64,000 nt of DNA from Cutaneotrichosporon cavernicola (GCF_030864355.1 NC_083395.1:2480001-2544000); one strand, 5' to 3'; shown: positions 34,761 to 45,599, counted from the stretch's first letter. Numbers and translations are program-made. Notes: generated by a model not told the origin, from the sequence alone.

Positions 34761-35141
34761 ATGACTGACATACGCCGCCAGCTTGAGAGCGCGCTGTACC
34801 GAGAGTTGTACAGCAGCCAAGGCGAAATTGGACCAAGGGCTATCTGGATCTTTGATGCAGACTACGACTCTGGAGAGATTCCAATTCGACGCCACACCCG
34901 ATGCTCACCTCATCTGACTGCGCCAAGCTGCACCATCCCTTTCTCAAGGCGCGGGGTACGCTTCGGGAGATGCGGGAAGTTCGGGAGATGCGGGAAGGAA
35001 ACGGTCCGTCCGGGCCGTTGCACACGTCCCTTCTGTGAACCAGTCGAACTTCGGCGTGCTTACTTCCTCCACAAGTGGCGCGGGTTCAAGACCCAGTCCA
35101 TGAAGGACCTCGACGCAATCAAGGGCGTTGGGGTGCTCTGA
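34761..35141 (+). CDS. Doubtful open frame, possible degenerate gene
   Basis: Begins 'MTDIRRQLESALYRELYSSQ' and 'AIWIFDADYDSGE', which look like real protein, and ends 'FLHKWRGFKTQSMKDLDAIK'. The middle is poor in the main frame, while another frame gives 'KLHHPFLKARGTLREMREVR'. Either two introns were missed or a frameshift has occurred. A short internal repeat (CGGGAGATGCGGGAAGTTCGGGAGATGCGGGAAG) falls at 34966-34999. No family recognised. Confidence 0.3.
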   Translation: MTDIRRQLESALYRELYSSQGEIGPRAIWIFDADYDSGEIPIRRHTRCSPHLTAPSCTIPFSRRGVRFGRCGKFGRCGKETVRPGRCTRPFCEPVELRRAYFLHKWRGFKTQSMKDLDAIKGVGVL

Positions 35142-36094
35142 GCGGGCCGCGACCCGTTCGACCTGCGTGGTGAGGTATGAGTCGGGAGGTAGGACGAGGG
35201 ACGGATAGGACTGAGAATACTAGCGCGGTAGTAGCAAGGAATGTTGTAGCATGTTGTGGCAGTTTGATGCAACGCGTGGATCTTGGACTTGAGAGGTTAC
35301 CTGCCACCGCTCACCTTCGTCCTATTCTCGCTTGCCCAAGATTCGGGAGCTGCGCTCCAGCAGGCCAACAGAGACCTCCACCCATCCACAGCGACGTGCC
35401 GACCAAAGAGGCCCAGGCGTTGGTGTGTAGTCTACCAGTTGTGTGCCTCACTGATTGGCGAGTACGGTCGAAGGCACAGTCTCACGACTGCTGTTGTACG
35501 AGTGGAGGACATGGCAACGTGTCGACCTGACGACGTGGCGACGTGAAGGCTTTACTTGAGTGTCGAAGCGGCAATGTCAGCGGCATCTGCATGGTGTGGT
35601 TCACGTGCCATCCAAACTCGGTGGGTGCCGCCTTGCGATCGAGATCGCAACATGCATGGCCCCACAGTCACCACCACCATCCATCACACATGTACTGTAC
35701 TCAAACACTCCTCTTGCGAGCACAACAGTTTCACCAGTGGCGACTTGAACCCAGTCTCAATCTCCGCACCGGCGCCGAATCGTATGTGTATGTTCGATTC
35801 GGCGATGTTGTAGAATGGTCCTCTTCAACCCCTCACCCTGGACGGACCTTTTCACCCCGGCCGGAGTCGAGTGGTTGGATTGGAAAGGCTCATGCATCAT
35901 GCAGAAGATCCTAGTCAGGTTTGCCAAATTTGGTCCCGTCAGTCCACCTTCCCTCCCCGCCGTCTCTCGCACCAACTGTATCCATTCATTCCCGTTCCAC
36001 AACATCTCCTTGACTTGAGTCTTGACAACTCCTGCAACAACAACATAATTCATATTTCTCTCTTCATCTCTTCCATTTGTCTCAATTCGCCACG
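35142..36094. other. Intergenic, no gene seen
   Basis: About 950 bases. An isolated GGTTCAAGTCG B-box-like word (minus strand, near 35740-35752) is not accompanied by a cloverleaf. A C/A-rich leader (35940-36090) precedes the next start codon. Confidence 0.35.
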
Positions 36095-37033
36095 ATGGAC
36101 CTCTCGTCCCTCGACACAACGCTTCCCCCAGCGCTCGCCGACGCCGAGCGCGACATGGGCGACAAGTTCCGAGGTGGGCCTAGCTTTGCCACCCACCGTC
36201 CCGCTAACCCTAGCCGCCGCTATGAGCATAACCCAGCTCTACAAGAGCTCCCTTGGATATACAAAGGTACCTACTCTTAAACGCAAGGTGCTGACGCTCA
36301 GCAAGCATACCAGGCGGGCTACTCCGCTGCCCTGTACGTCACGCTGGCCCGTGCCATGTACCCTGCTAACGCCAGCGCCGACGTACTCTCCAAGGTGCAG
36401 AGTGATATCGGGAGTGGAGGCGACGCGGCCGAGGCCCTCGCACGTCTCATGGACTGGAGCGAGGCGCGACAGGTACACATCTCCTTGCTTGCGCACTGAC
36501 GCCAGGCGGCTATCCGGACATTCGCAGAGGACGACGAGCAGCCCGCACCTGTACAACGTCCGACGCCACGTACGACACCCGCGCGCCCGGCTTCGGCGCC
36601 CATACTTGACTCGCGCGTCCGCCCAACGCCCGGACCCTCTAATCTTCGCCAGGATACCACCAATACCCCCTCCACTGATGAGCCTCGACCGGCGACCGTG
36701 TCCAGCCTCCTCGAGCGAGCGCCCGACACGCCTTCCTCCCCCGTTCCTGCACCCACGCCCACTCGCCCCATGGCGGCACAGCGGCGTGCCCCTGTCCCCC
36801 GTCCCCCTAATAACACGTTCAACTTCAACCTGCCTGCGACCCTCACCATCCCATCCATCGAGCTTCCTCCTGCTAGCGGACCTGTGCAGGCCGCGCAGAC
36901 AGGCTCGAAGCGACCCATGATCGACGCCGAGATGAGTGAGGACCCCGCTACGCCGCGCCAGGGGCGGGGGAAGCGGCGCAATCTGGACGACGGGGCGCGC
37001 AAGCCCCGCCGGGGTGGGAATGCTGGGCAGTAG
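36095..37033 (+). CDS. Unknown protein with helical N-terminus and basic Pro/Thr-rich tail
   Basis: Exons 36095-36173, 36214-36266, 36302-36472 and 36506-37033 join in frame to 276 codons. The three introns are 40, 35 and 33 nt with CTAAC or CTGAC branch motifs. The first intron is chosen over read-through because it yields the helical block 'AAAMSITQLYKSSLGYTK' running into 'QAYQAGYSAALYVTLARAMY'. The C-terminal half is Pro/Thr/Ala-rich and ends with basic clusters ('RQGRGKRRNLDD', 'RKPRRGG') that could be nuclear localisation signals. No membrane segment or enzyme motif. I do not recognise the family. The helical N-terminus looks conserved, the tail disordered. Confidence 0.7.
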
Positions 37034-37359
37034 ACAGGAGGCTTGTAGAGCAGAGAGCAGCAGAGCAGAGACGCACTGTATGTACTACCGCATGGCTGGG
37101 TGACGATGCTGCATGATGCATACCATTAGTTAGAGAGCGAGCTGTGGCGGGCGGGCAGGTTGCGAGCATGGCGACCAGAGCTCTCAACTTTTGTGGGCAG
37201 AGATCCCATTCCTTATCTCGGACCACTGGACGCCCGACCGACCAAGAAACGAGACTCTTGTCGAGTTCTACACATCGAGTATCACCCCATTCACACCCCA
37301 GCCAGTCATCGGCGACAAACAGCAGTACAACCAAGGTCAAACATGAATCTATCGTTCAT
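37034..37359. other. Convergent intergenic region
   Basis: 326 bases between convergent 3' ends. A GAGCAGAGAGCAGCAGAGCAGAG purine repeat follows the stop (37049-37071). No gene seen. Confidence 0.4.
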
Positions 37360-38949
37360 CTACCAACCTCCAACCCGTCCCCCGGCCTCCCACCAGGCGT
37401 CCTCGAACCCTTCGAGCTCCGGCACATCCTTGGCCGAAACGACGACCGGTCTTTGTACCGCAAGCTTGTCCGCATCCATCAAACTGGCCGCTTCATCATG
37501 CAAAAACATGTCGGTACACATTCCCCTCTCCTTACCATGATAAACATAGAAGAAGACATGGTTGAGCGTCTCCTCATCATAAGCATCGAGCGCCATATGC
37601 TTGACGTAGGAGAAGACCTTGCCGCGCTCGAGCCGCCCATCAAGGTGTTTGAGGAGGTTGGCGTGTACAAAGAGGGCTTGTGGTCGGTCCGCTCCTTCTG
37701 GCGTAACAAGGTCGTATTGTAGCATTGTACTTTCGTTAGCCAATGTAGAGGGGAAAACGTACTGTCCACAGAACTTGTTATTGTCAAACTCGTTCTGGAT
37801 GCCCAGCGCCGAAACCCATCGCGGAGCCGGGGCATAGGGAATATCAAGCATGCGGAAGGCCCAGCGGTACGTGTCCTTGTCGCCTCCGCAGAGACCGTAC
37901 CAGAAGTCGTTCTTGTCCAGCATGGCCGCGGCGATCCAGAGTGCCGCGAGATTGTTTCCGTCGTTGCCCCGCTTGTCGAACACGATCTGCCCGCTCTCAA
38001 AAGTCCACTCTTTGAGGGTACATGTATCGCCCACGATGCGCCAGATGGCATTATCCGCGTGGTCCTTCTTGATATCGGGCCAGAACGCCGCCCGTCCATT
38101 CTCGACATAGAGCGGTGCATCGAAGAGGTGCTCAAGTGTCCGGAGGGGAACATTGTCACTGTCGAGGTACACCATCTCGGTGAACGAGGTCTGGATCATG
38201 GCCATGGCCTTGATCTGGTAATTCTTCCACATCCCAGGTGTCTTGACAACCCCCCGCACCTTGATGAGTTTTGCGCCGAGATCTTGCAGCTGGCGGCGGT
38301 ACTTGCGATCATTGAGCTCGTCGGGGAAATGCACGACTTCGACAGGCAAAGTGTTCCCAATTCTCTTGAGGTGCTTGAGCAACATAACGACGCGGAGCAC
38401 CGTATCACCGTTCCCGGCGGTGAGAACAATACCGCGCGTGATTGGGCCCTTTATTGTGGTGCCGAGCACTTTCCTGCCCGTCTTGGCGTTCTTGGCGAGG
38501 AAGGAGACGAGCTCGGCGCGGCGGTGTGCAATCTGGTTTGAATCAATCGCGTTCCAGAAGCCGCGGTGGTCTTCCAGTTGTTGCGGGCTCGTCAGCTGCG
38601 CGAGGACGTGGAGCGGGCATGCGGCGTGGTTCGCCCCGACCGCCTCGTCGTAGTTGAGCGCTGGGCGATGCAGGAACTTGACAAGGCGGTCAGTCAGCGG
38701 CGCCAACTCGCGCCGCCGAAGGGACCGCGGTAGTTGCTTGTCGGGAAAGTAGGCGTCGTAGGCCATGGGCAGCGGCGCGTCCAGTAGATTGGACTCGAAG
38801 AGCAGCCAGCTGTCGGGGAGGGACAAGACGAGCTTGTCGCGCGTGGGTCCGTGTAATGCTATCATGGAGATTAGGCTGAGGGTTGAGAGTACGACGAGGA
38901 TGATGCCCAGCGGCGTCGTGAGCAGCCGCCGGAGGATTGGGGGGATCAT
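37360..38949 (-). CDS. Golgi alpha-mannosyltransferase (GT71, MNN1/MNN2-like)
   Basis: Type II membrane protein: a short basic cytosolic start 'MIPPILRRLLTT', one transmembrane anchor 'PLGIILVVLSTLSLISMIAL', then the luminal GT71 domain. Motifs: 'GIVLTAGNGDTVLRVVMLLK', 'LPVEVVHFPDEL', 'AMAMIQTSFTEMVYLDSDNV' (DxD-type metal site in 'YLDSDN'), 'FESGQIVFDKR', and 'DKDTYRWAFRMLDIPY'. A 33-nt GTACGT...CTAACGAAAG intron at 37730-37762 is in frame and open, so the gene looks intronless unless one checks. Removing it gives 'FCGHTMLQYDLV', the expected family continuation, and 518 codons. The enzyme would add mannose to N- or O-glycans or capsule/cell-wall mannans in the Golgi. Confidence 0.9.
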   Translation of the reverse strand: MIPPILRRLLTTPLGIILVVLSTLSLISMIALHGPTRDKLVLSLPDSWLLFESNLLDAPLPMAYDAYFPDKQLPRSLRRRELAPLTDRLVKFLHRPALNYDEAVGANHAACPLHVLAQLTSPQQLEDHRGFWNAIDSNQIAHRRAELVSFLAKNAKTGRKVLGTTIKGPITRGIVLTAGNGDTVLRVVMLLKHLKRIGNTLPVEVVHFPDELNDRKYRRQLQDLGAKLIKVRGVVKTPGMWKNYQIKAMAMIQTSFTEMVYLDSDNVPLRTLEHLFDAPLYVENGRAAFWPDIKKDHADNAIWRIVGDTCTLKEWTFESGQIVFDKRGNDGNNLAALWIAAAMLDKNDFWYGLCGGDKDTYRWAFRMLDIPYAPAPRWVSALGIQNEFDNNKFCGQYVFPSTLANESTMLQYDLVTPEGADRPQALFVHANLLKHLDGRLERGKVFSYVKHMALDAYDEETLNHVFFYVYHGKERGMCTDMFLHDEAASLMDADKLAVQRPVVVSAKDVPELEGFEDAWWEAGGRVGGW

Positions 38950-39589
38950 GGTGAGGTGTTGGGGGCCTGGGGAGGGGAGGGAAGGAAAGGGGAGGGGGAA
39001 GGCGGGGGGAGGAAGTCAAAGGAGGGAGCGGCCGACCCCAACACTTGCCGATGAGTCAAACCGCACGTCCGAGGCGTATTGGGCAACCGACTTGCAATGG
39101 GTGTAGAGGGAAAATGAGAGCCCGACTTTGCCAGCTTGCCAGAGTGATAAGGAAACCCTAGATTACTTGTGGAGGTGGCGTTCTGGGTGTCCAGTCATCC
39201 AATTTCGGCGGATTCTGTCGCACGGCTTGGAACACTCTTATCAACACGCCGGTGTGTCGATACGAGGGTTACAAGAATGGTATTGTCGATATGGGTTGAT
39301 GAGAAATGTTTAAGATCTGTAAGATCTGTAAGATGTGAATGATGTGAATGATGAAACAATGGGTTTACAAGAGAGACAGGGGCCAAAGTTGTGTGAACGC
39401 GACAGTACTCTAGGCACATCTAGTCAATTGGTGAGGTGGCAATTGAGCAATATCCATTGTAGCACCCACGGTGCATATATCTCGAGTACAAGCAGTCACA
39501 CACTGCCTTCCACTCCTCCCGTCAATCCCCTCAATCAACCTCCGCCGTTATCTATCAGGTTGCCTCTCACATCCCCAAGCCACCCGTCT
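38950..39589. other. Intergenic, no gene seen
   Basis: 640 bases upstream of the GT71 gene and downstream of STRAP. A GGGGAGGGAAGGAAAGGGGAGGGGG purine run sits at 38973-38998, followed by AAGATCTGTAAGATCTGTAAGATGTG direct repeats at 39311-39337 and ATGATGTGAATGATG at 39338-39352. Confidence 0.4.
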
Positions 39590-40824
39590 CTACTCCTGCG
39601 TCTGCCAGAGGCCATACGACTTGCCAGGCGTCGTCTGCCAGAGGCGGATCGTGCCGTCTTCGCTGCCTGACGCGTAGACTTCGCCGTCAGGAGAGTACGA
39701 CGCACAGAGCACAGGGCCGTGGTGGCCCTTGTACACCTCGCGCTCGGCACCCGAGTCGAGGTCGTAGACACGGACCCAGGGGTCGGCAGATGAGCCGGCG
39801 ACAAAGCGGTCGCGCATGAAAGGATGGAGCGACGCGGATGTCACCTCATGCGGCATCTGGATCGACACCGGGGGGTGCTGGCGCATGACATCGAGGAAGT
39901 GCACACTCTTGCCAGCAGCGACAGAGAGCGTGCCGCCGCCGTGGGCGAGCTCCATCGACGAGATGGGCACACCGACGTCGACCTCGTCGATCTGCGAGAG
40001 GGTGCGCAGGTCCCACCAGCTGTATGTCAGCTGCATCCCACACGACGCAACGCAGCTGTACGCACCGGACCTTGCCGTCCTCGGCGGCGCTGACACCGAC
40101 GGCGCCGCCCTGGCCCTCGTCCCAAACAATACTCCGCACGACACCTGAACAGGAGAGACCGTCAGGGTTGCTGCCGAGGATTAGGGGCTGGGCATCCGTG
40201 CGGTTGAGGTCGAACAAGCGGATCTTCTTCTCGTTGCCACCCTGGGGTCAGCAACCGTCCGTTGGGACATGCTCACAGTCAGGAGGTACTGGGGCTGAAT
40301 CTGAGGGTTGAGCGCGACAGTGCGCACAATGTGGTTGTGCGAGAAGCTGTGGAGGGCTTCGCCAGTGTTCGTGTCCCAGATTTTTCTGCGGTCAGATCCG
40401 GTAGAAACATGCGACTCACGCCGAGAAGTCGGCGGACCCAGTTGCCGCGCGCGAGGTGTCAAGGGAAATCTTAGTCGACCAGACAGCGCCCTTGTGGCCT
40501 GCGTGTTAGTGGAGCCGTGACGCCACGCCCTCGGGGCGCAACATACCGATGAAGGTGCCGATCCAGTCACCCAACCAGGACCGTAACATGGGGTTGCCGT
40601 CCTTGCATGCCGAGATGAGCAGATATGTGCCGTCCTGGAGTCTGGTGTCAGGTAATCTCCTGCAAAGGGTTAACTTGCATGTTGGAGAACTGGAGGTGGA
40701 CGACAGGTCGGGTATGGCCAGAACACAGGAGGGGTTGGACCTTCACCGGGGGCGCCTGCTGGGCAGCGGGGTGGTTGGTGTGGCCGCCATTGCCGTTAGA
40801 GAAGCCATTGCCGAATCCAGCCAT
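39590..40824 (-). CDS. STRAP: STRAP/unrip-like WD40 protein
   Basis: Seven-bladed WD40 protein of about 330 residues, start at 40824 ('MAGFGNGFSNGNGG'). Blades visible in order: 'CSGHTRPVVHLQFS', 'YLLISACKDGNPMLRSWLGD', 'FIGHKGAVWSTKISLDTSRA', 'ADFSAKIWDTNTGEALHSF', 'IRLFDLNRTDAQP', 'RWWDLRTLSQIDEVDVGVPI' and 'YKGHHGPVLCASYSPDGEVY', then 'ASGSEDGTIRLWQTTPGKSY'. The 'ISACKDGxPMLR' and 'GSEDGTxRLWQT..GK.YGLW' signatures are specific to STRAP, which in animals binds the SMN/Unrip-Gemin complex and TGF-beta receptors. In fungi its role is little known. About five mini-introns interrupt it. Confidence 0.9.
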
Positions 40825-41567
40825 AATGGACGATGTGGGAGCGAGAGCGGAAGAGCGCACGGGCGGAGGGGAAGGCTATATTAAGAGCTCGGAGAGCGTG
40901 TTCTACGATGCAGGTAGTGTGTAGATGTGGGGAAGGCTGAGTGCGGACACGCAGATGCTGTTGGGTGAATGGGTTGATGTGGAGCGGACCGAGTGATGAG
41001 CCGAGATGCTGTTACAAGAGTAGGTGGGGCGCAGCCCTATCTATGTCACGAGGATGTGGGCGGTGGGTGAGCAAGATGGCAGTGTGATGTTCGACGTGGG
41101 TTGAGCGTCAGATGGCCGCAGATCGCGTAGACGTGGGTAAAGTTGGGTGTTGCGTGTGAGGTTGCTTTGCGGGTATCGTGGACGCGGTCGTGGACAACAG
41201 GTGGAGGTGAACGAGAGGTATGAGTTAGGAGAAGATGGGAAGGGCCGAGGGTAAGTAGAGGGATGGCGGGGTGGAAGGGTGAATGAGGGGAAGATGATGA
41301 TGATGAGCAAAGAGGAAGTGATGACGAGCGAGTACACTTACTAGCCAGACCTTTCCTTCTCTCAACCCTCCATCCAGACATTCAGGGAAACAATCCGAGC
41401 CGAGCCAGAGACGCCACCCAGTACCTACCACCCAGACGCGTTGTCCAACTTGCCACACTCTCAAACTCCGCATATCACCGGATACCGAGTTCGCCGCCTA
41501 CTTCGCGTTCGTCACCATCAACAACATCTAACCACACAGCCGGGCCGCATCCGACTCCGACTCCAAA
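40825..41567. promoter_or_regulatory. Divergent STRAP/SMD1 intergenic region
   Basis: 743 bases between divergent start codons. A GATGATGATGATG run (41292-41307, with flanks) is visible. No gene and no canonical TATA box seen. Confidence 0.4.
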
Positions 41568-42159
41568 ATGAAGCTCGTCAGGTGAGTGTGTTGGCGAGCG
41601 TACACGCACTAGGTGTCGTAGCATTCGCCGAGCTGACCAATGCTTTGATTGCTGACGCCAGGTTCTTGATGAAGCTCAACAACGAGACGGTCACGATCGA
41701 GCTCAAGAACGGGACAGTCCTCCATGGCACCATCACTTGTGCGTACCGTTTAGGGGCATAGGAGGGGAGCAAGTCCTTGGTCGCGGCGTCTGCTCATCGT
41801 CTTGCTCGGAACAGCAGATATCCCCCTCTTATCGTTCCACCTTTTTCCGCTGATCGGCGCTGACCTCAGCCGTCGACCCGCAGATGAACACGCACCTGAA
41901 GAGTGTCAAGCTCACGACGCGCAACCAGCCTCCCGGCACGCCCAACGTGCACCTCGACAGCATTGCGATCCGTGGTAACAACGTGCGGTACTACATCCTC
42001 CCGGACTCGCTTCCTCTCGACACTCTGCTGGTTGACGACGCTCCTCGTGCCAAGAAGCGCAAGGAAGGAGCGGCTGCCGCCCGTGGGCGTGGTGGTCCTC
42101 GGGGGGGTCGTGGGCGTGGTGGGCCGCCTCGTGGGCGTGGACGTGGGCGCGGCTTCTAG
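41568..42159 (+). CDS. SMD1: Core spliceosomal protein SmD1
   Basis: Component of the Sm ring of spliceosomal snRNPs. Starts with a 14-nt exon (MKLV plus two bases), intron 41582-41661, then '[20 protein letters not shown]' and 'HGTIT' (Sm1), and after a second intron '[11 protein letters not shown]', '[18 protein letters not shown]' (Sm2). It ends with a long Arg-Gly tail ('[17 protein letters not shown]' and further RG repeats), the site of arginine methylation. About 125 residues, the usual length. By eye I could not close the exon 2/exon 3 junction in frame with the obvious GTGCGT donor (41739) and CTCAG acceptor (41871). Either a base was misread or an alternative site is used. Confidence 0.9.
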
Positions 42160-42243
42160 GTGTAGTGCGGTTAGTTAGAGCAGGCGCTGTCTGCATGTAT
42201 TCCATGGCTGTATGATTGACTAATCTACAACGTTGACGCAGCT

Positions 42244-43193
42244 CTAGTAGCCCTTTACGGGGTCGACGACGTTGTATGGCGTTCCTCCGCGGCGCATGTT
42301 CTCAATGTTCTCGACACGTAACTCGCCGCCAGCGTCATAGTACCCCTCGACGTCAGCGCTCGAGTGCGGCGTGATCACAGCCCGCGGGTGGGTGAAGAGC
42401 GCATGCCCAGCCGGCAGCGGCTCGGGGTCCGTGACGTCAAGCCCGGCGCCGAAGAGACCGTTCTCTGCGTCGAGGGCGGCGAGGATGGCGTCAGAGAACA
42501 CGAGGTCGCCGGGCCTGACGTTGATGAACAGCGCGCGAGGGGGAAGCTGAGCGAGGTGTTCGCGAGTGAGCATCCCTCGTGTAGCAGGCGTAGATGGGAG
42601 CGACCCGACCAGGATGTCAGAGCGCGAAAGGAAAGTCTTGAACGACGACGGGTCTTGAGTCGAGTACCAAGCGGTCGGGATGTCGCCTGAGGTCAGCTCC
42701 TCTTTCACCTCTTCCCTCTTTCAATCTCTAGATAGAGAGACTCACCCTCAACATCTCCCTTTCCCGGAATGATATACCCATGGCATCCGGACTTCTTGCT
42801 CGCCGTATTAGCTGCGAGGATCTGACACCCAAAAGCATGGAGCAATCTCGCTGCCCCGCCCTCAATATGCCCATAACCCAGCATCTCAACCGTCTTGCCA
42901 TGGAGGTTGATAAGTCCGAGCGAACCGAACTGGCGTACATCAGCCTCCCTGTCGGGGTTGAGGGTGAGCTCGCCGGGTCGCGGCCAGCGGCCCTGTGTCC
43001 TGATAACTGATAGTAGACGGTACCACGGACGACTGATGTCAGGATATTTCAGCGGTGACGGGGTTCGGTGATTGCCGATAGGCAGGATGTTGGGGTCTGT
43101 TGAGTTGTCGCGTTCGGGCCAACATTGTAGACTGTACTCCTCATACTAACCCACAACATACTCACTCGTTATCTCGGTGAATGTGTTATGCAT
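42244..43193 (-). CDS. D-isomer 2-hydroxyacid dehydrogenase (short, variant nucleotide loop)
   Basis: NAD(P)-dependent oxidoreductase family. Exons 43193-43162, 43131-42746 and 42686-42244 (introns 30 and 59 nt) close in frame to 286 codons. Recognisable parts: 'SVIRTQGRWPRPGELTL', 'HGKTVEMLGYGHIEGGAARL' (Rossmann loop), 'FLSRSDILVGSLPSTPATRG', 'LFINVRPGDLV' (catalytic Arg region), 'GAGLDVTDPEPLP' (catalytic Glu) and 'AVITPHSSAD' (catalytic His). The third Gly of GxGxxG is Glu, and the usual N-terminal substrate domain is largely missing in this model. The 5' end may therefore be wrong, or the enzyme may be truncated or losing function. The 3' two thirds are secure. Confidence 0.75.
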
Positions 43194-43261
43194 CCGATCT
43201 ATCTATATGCAGTAGAGCGCTGACCAATTGCGGTGATCAACCCAACAGGCACAGGCACATG

Positions 43262-45599
43262 CTAACCCTGCGCCTCTTCACTACCATAAGCATTACTCTT
43301 GTGCTTTGGCTGGAAGTTGAAGTCGTCGCCAGCCGGGCCGAGGAACATCTCCGAGATCTTGACCCAGTCGCCAACAAAGCTCGAACCGAGCAGCGTTTCC
43401 AGCTCGTTGCGTCCCCGATACGCAGGTGGCCGCTCGTTGAGCATGGGTGGCAAGCGCTCGAGCAGCCCGATCGGGATGTAGCGGCTCTGGAAGCTGAGCG
43501 CCTCGCACAGGAACCGGCGCGTCGTGTTGACGCCCTGTGTGTCTGCGCCCCAGTGCGACAGACCGTACTCGGCGAACTGCGTTAGCGGGCCTAATCAAGT
43601 AGCGTACCTTGCGAATGCCCTCCAGCCTCTCGGTGGCCGAGATGTCCCACTCGCGCCGCTCGGCAATCTCCGTGAACAGCCAAGGCTTGATGAGCGCACC
43701 GCGGGCGACCATCACGCCGTCGACACCACTCGCCTCCTTCTCCTCCCAGTAGCTCTGGGCCGAGTAGCAGTCGCCGTTCCCGAAGATTGGGATGGGGGGG
43801 AGGCCAGCGTCCGCCGTGCTCTCGCGCAACACGTCCACACACTTCCGAATGTATGCCCAATCCGCGAGCTTGGTGTATCGCTGCTGACGCGAGCGGCCGT
43901 GCAGCTGATGTCAGCACTTGAGGGAGTTGGGGGACCCACGGTCATGGCACTTGCGCCCCACTCGTTCGCGAAGCGCGGAATGAGCTTGTGAGCGATCGGG
44001 TGGTTGTTCGCAACGCCAGTGCGCTGTTGTCAGCGCGTCAGTCTGCCGATTTGGCGTACGAATTTAACAGTAAGCGGGACTGGGGTCAGCTAACTCGCGC
44101 GGGAACTCACTCTCTCCGAGAGCACGGTTCATCCCGACGCAGATCTTGCCGAGCCGCCTGGCGTTGTCCATCACTGCGTGAGCTCCTTCTCGGTGCCAAC
44201 TCACAGGCACTCCCCGCGCCCTGCTTGAAGAGCAGGTCGATGGGACACCCCATGTTGATGTCCACAAAGTCGATGCCGCTGGGCCCGAGTTCGCGCGCAA
44301 GCACCTCGGCAGCAGGTACCATGCGGTTCGGCCATCCACCGGCGAGCTGCACACCAAACATCTTCTCGCTCTCATGCCGGCGCACCAGTGCCCACTCCTC
44401 ATTCTTGCCCTGCACAATCTGCTCCGCGAGCGCCATCTCCGAGATAGTAATCGTCGCGCCGTAGTCGGTACACACGCGGCGGAATGGCTGTCATCAATTC
44501 TCTTCCTTGACTGAAACTCACGAGGTTGCCGACAGTTGTCAGCGGGGCGAGGTACAGCCCGTTGTCCCAGTTCAGGCGGCGCTTCTCCTCGGGCCGGAGT
44601 GGCACGTCCATCGCCTCGGCTTGGCCGGGGACGAAGCCCTTCTGTTCGCCGTTTGCCTCGCCGTTGGCTGCCTCCTCCTCGTTCATCGCCTCCTCCTCTG
44701 TGGGCGCTTGGACGGTCACCTCTGCCTCCCCGTTCATCGCGTCCTCTTCGTTAACCGGCCCCCTCTTCTTTTTGGGCTGCTTCTTCGGCTTACGCCCAAA
44801 CGTCTTGTTGGGCTCTACTACCGCAAGGTACTTTGGCGAGAACTCGTACTCGTACTGCATGTTAGTTTGATCCAAATGTTGAGCTAACCTTGCTCTTCTG
44901 TAGCGAGGACAGCACGTCAATCTTGGCCCAGTTGACCTCGGCGTTTCGACCCTCCCGACTTCCCTCCATGTCCGGGAAGCCGAGGAGCTCCCAACCCCCA
45001 ACGCGGGTCAAGTTGTCCTCCTCTCCCTCAGCCCGCTTAACATGTCCACCGAGGAAACGACACCGCCACCCAAAGGTGCAGTACCCGAGCTCGGCGAAGA
45101 CCGGGCACGTTGTGGCGAGGTCGATTTTGGTGCCGATCGGATCCTCACCTCCCACCACCCGCTCAGTCACCTCATCGGATAATGTACCCCGGACGTAGTG
45201 GATATCCACCGGCTTGACGGCAAAGTACGCGTCCCATGAATGCGCGTACTTGCACTGGTCGCCGAAAGGACACTTGCCCGTCTTCTCCCATCCGCTGCAC
45301 ATGCGCACAGAACGCTCGCCCGTGAGCAACGGTTTCTGGCCCTTGGTGCGCGCCTTCCACCCGCCCTTGGTCTTCTGGCGCTTCTCGTCGCCGCCGGAGC
45401 GGCAGTCCTTGGCCGCCTCGGCTGCGTCGTCGTCTGGCGCCGAGCGAACGAGGATGGTCGTGTCGGCAGGGATGAGGTACCTGCTGTCAGCTTGGCAAGT
45501 CGGTACAGCTCACTCGGCCTTGACCGGCGCGATTCCGGCCATCCTTCCGCGGTCGCGGTCGTCGATTGGCTTTGGGACCTTGATGTCGGTGTCTGTCAT
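43262..45599 (-). CDS. DUS3: tRNA-dihydrouridine(47) synthase
   Basis: FMN enzyme that reduces U47 of tRNAs (and some mRNA uridines). Starts at 45599 ('[20 protein letters not shown]'). Two CCCH-type fingers: '[20 protein letters not shown]' (C-x8-C-x5-C-x3-H) and a second beginning '[16 protein letters not shown]' whose His is displaced by one residue. Then a Lys-rich and Glu/Asn/Ala repeat linker ('[20 protein letters not shown]'), and the Dus barrel: '[17 protein letters not shown]', '[11 protein letters not shown]', '[20 protein letters not shown]' (catalytic Cys in MGCP), '[13 protein letters not shown]', '[13 protein letters not shown]' and '[15 protein letters not shown]'. Several mini-introns. 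Divergent from SEC61. Confidence 0.95.

Noticed and set aside
35735..35760. B-box-like GGTTCAAGTCG on the minus strand
   Set aside because: No matching A box at the right distance and the flanks do not form a T stem.
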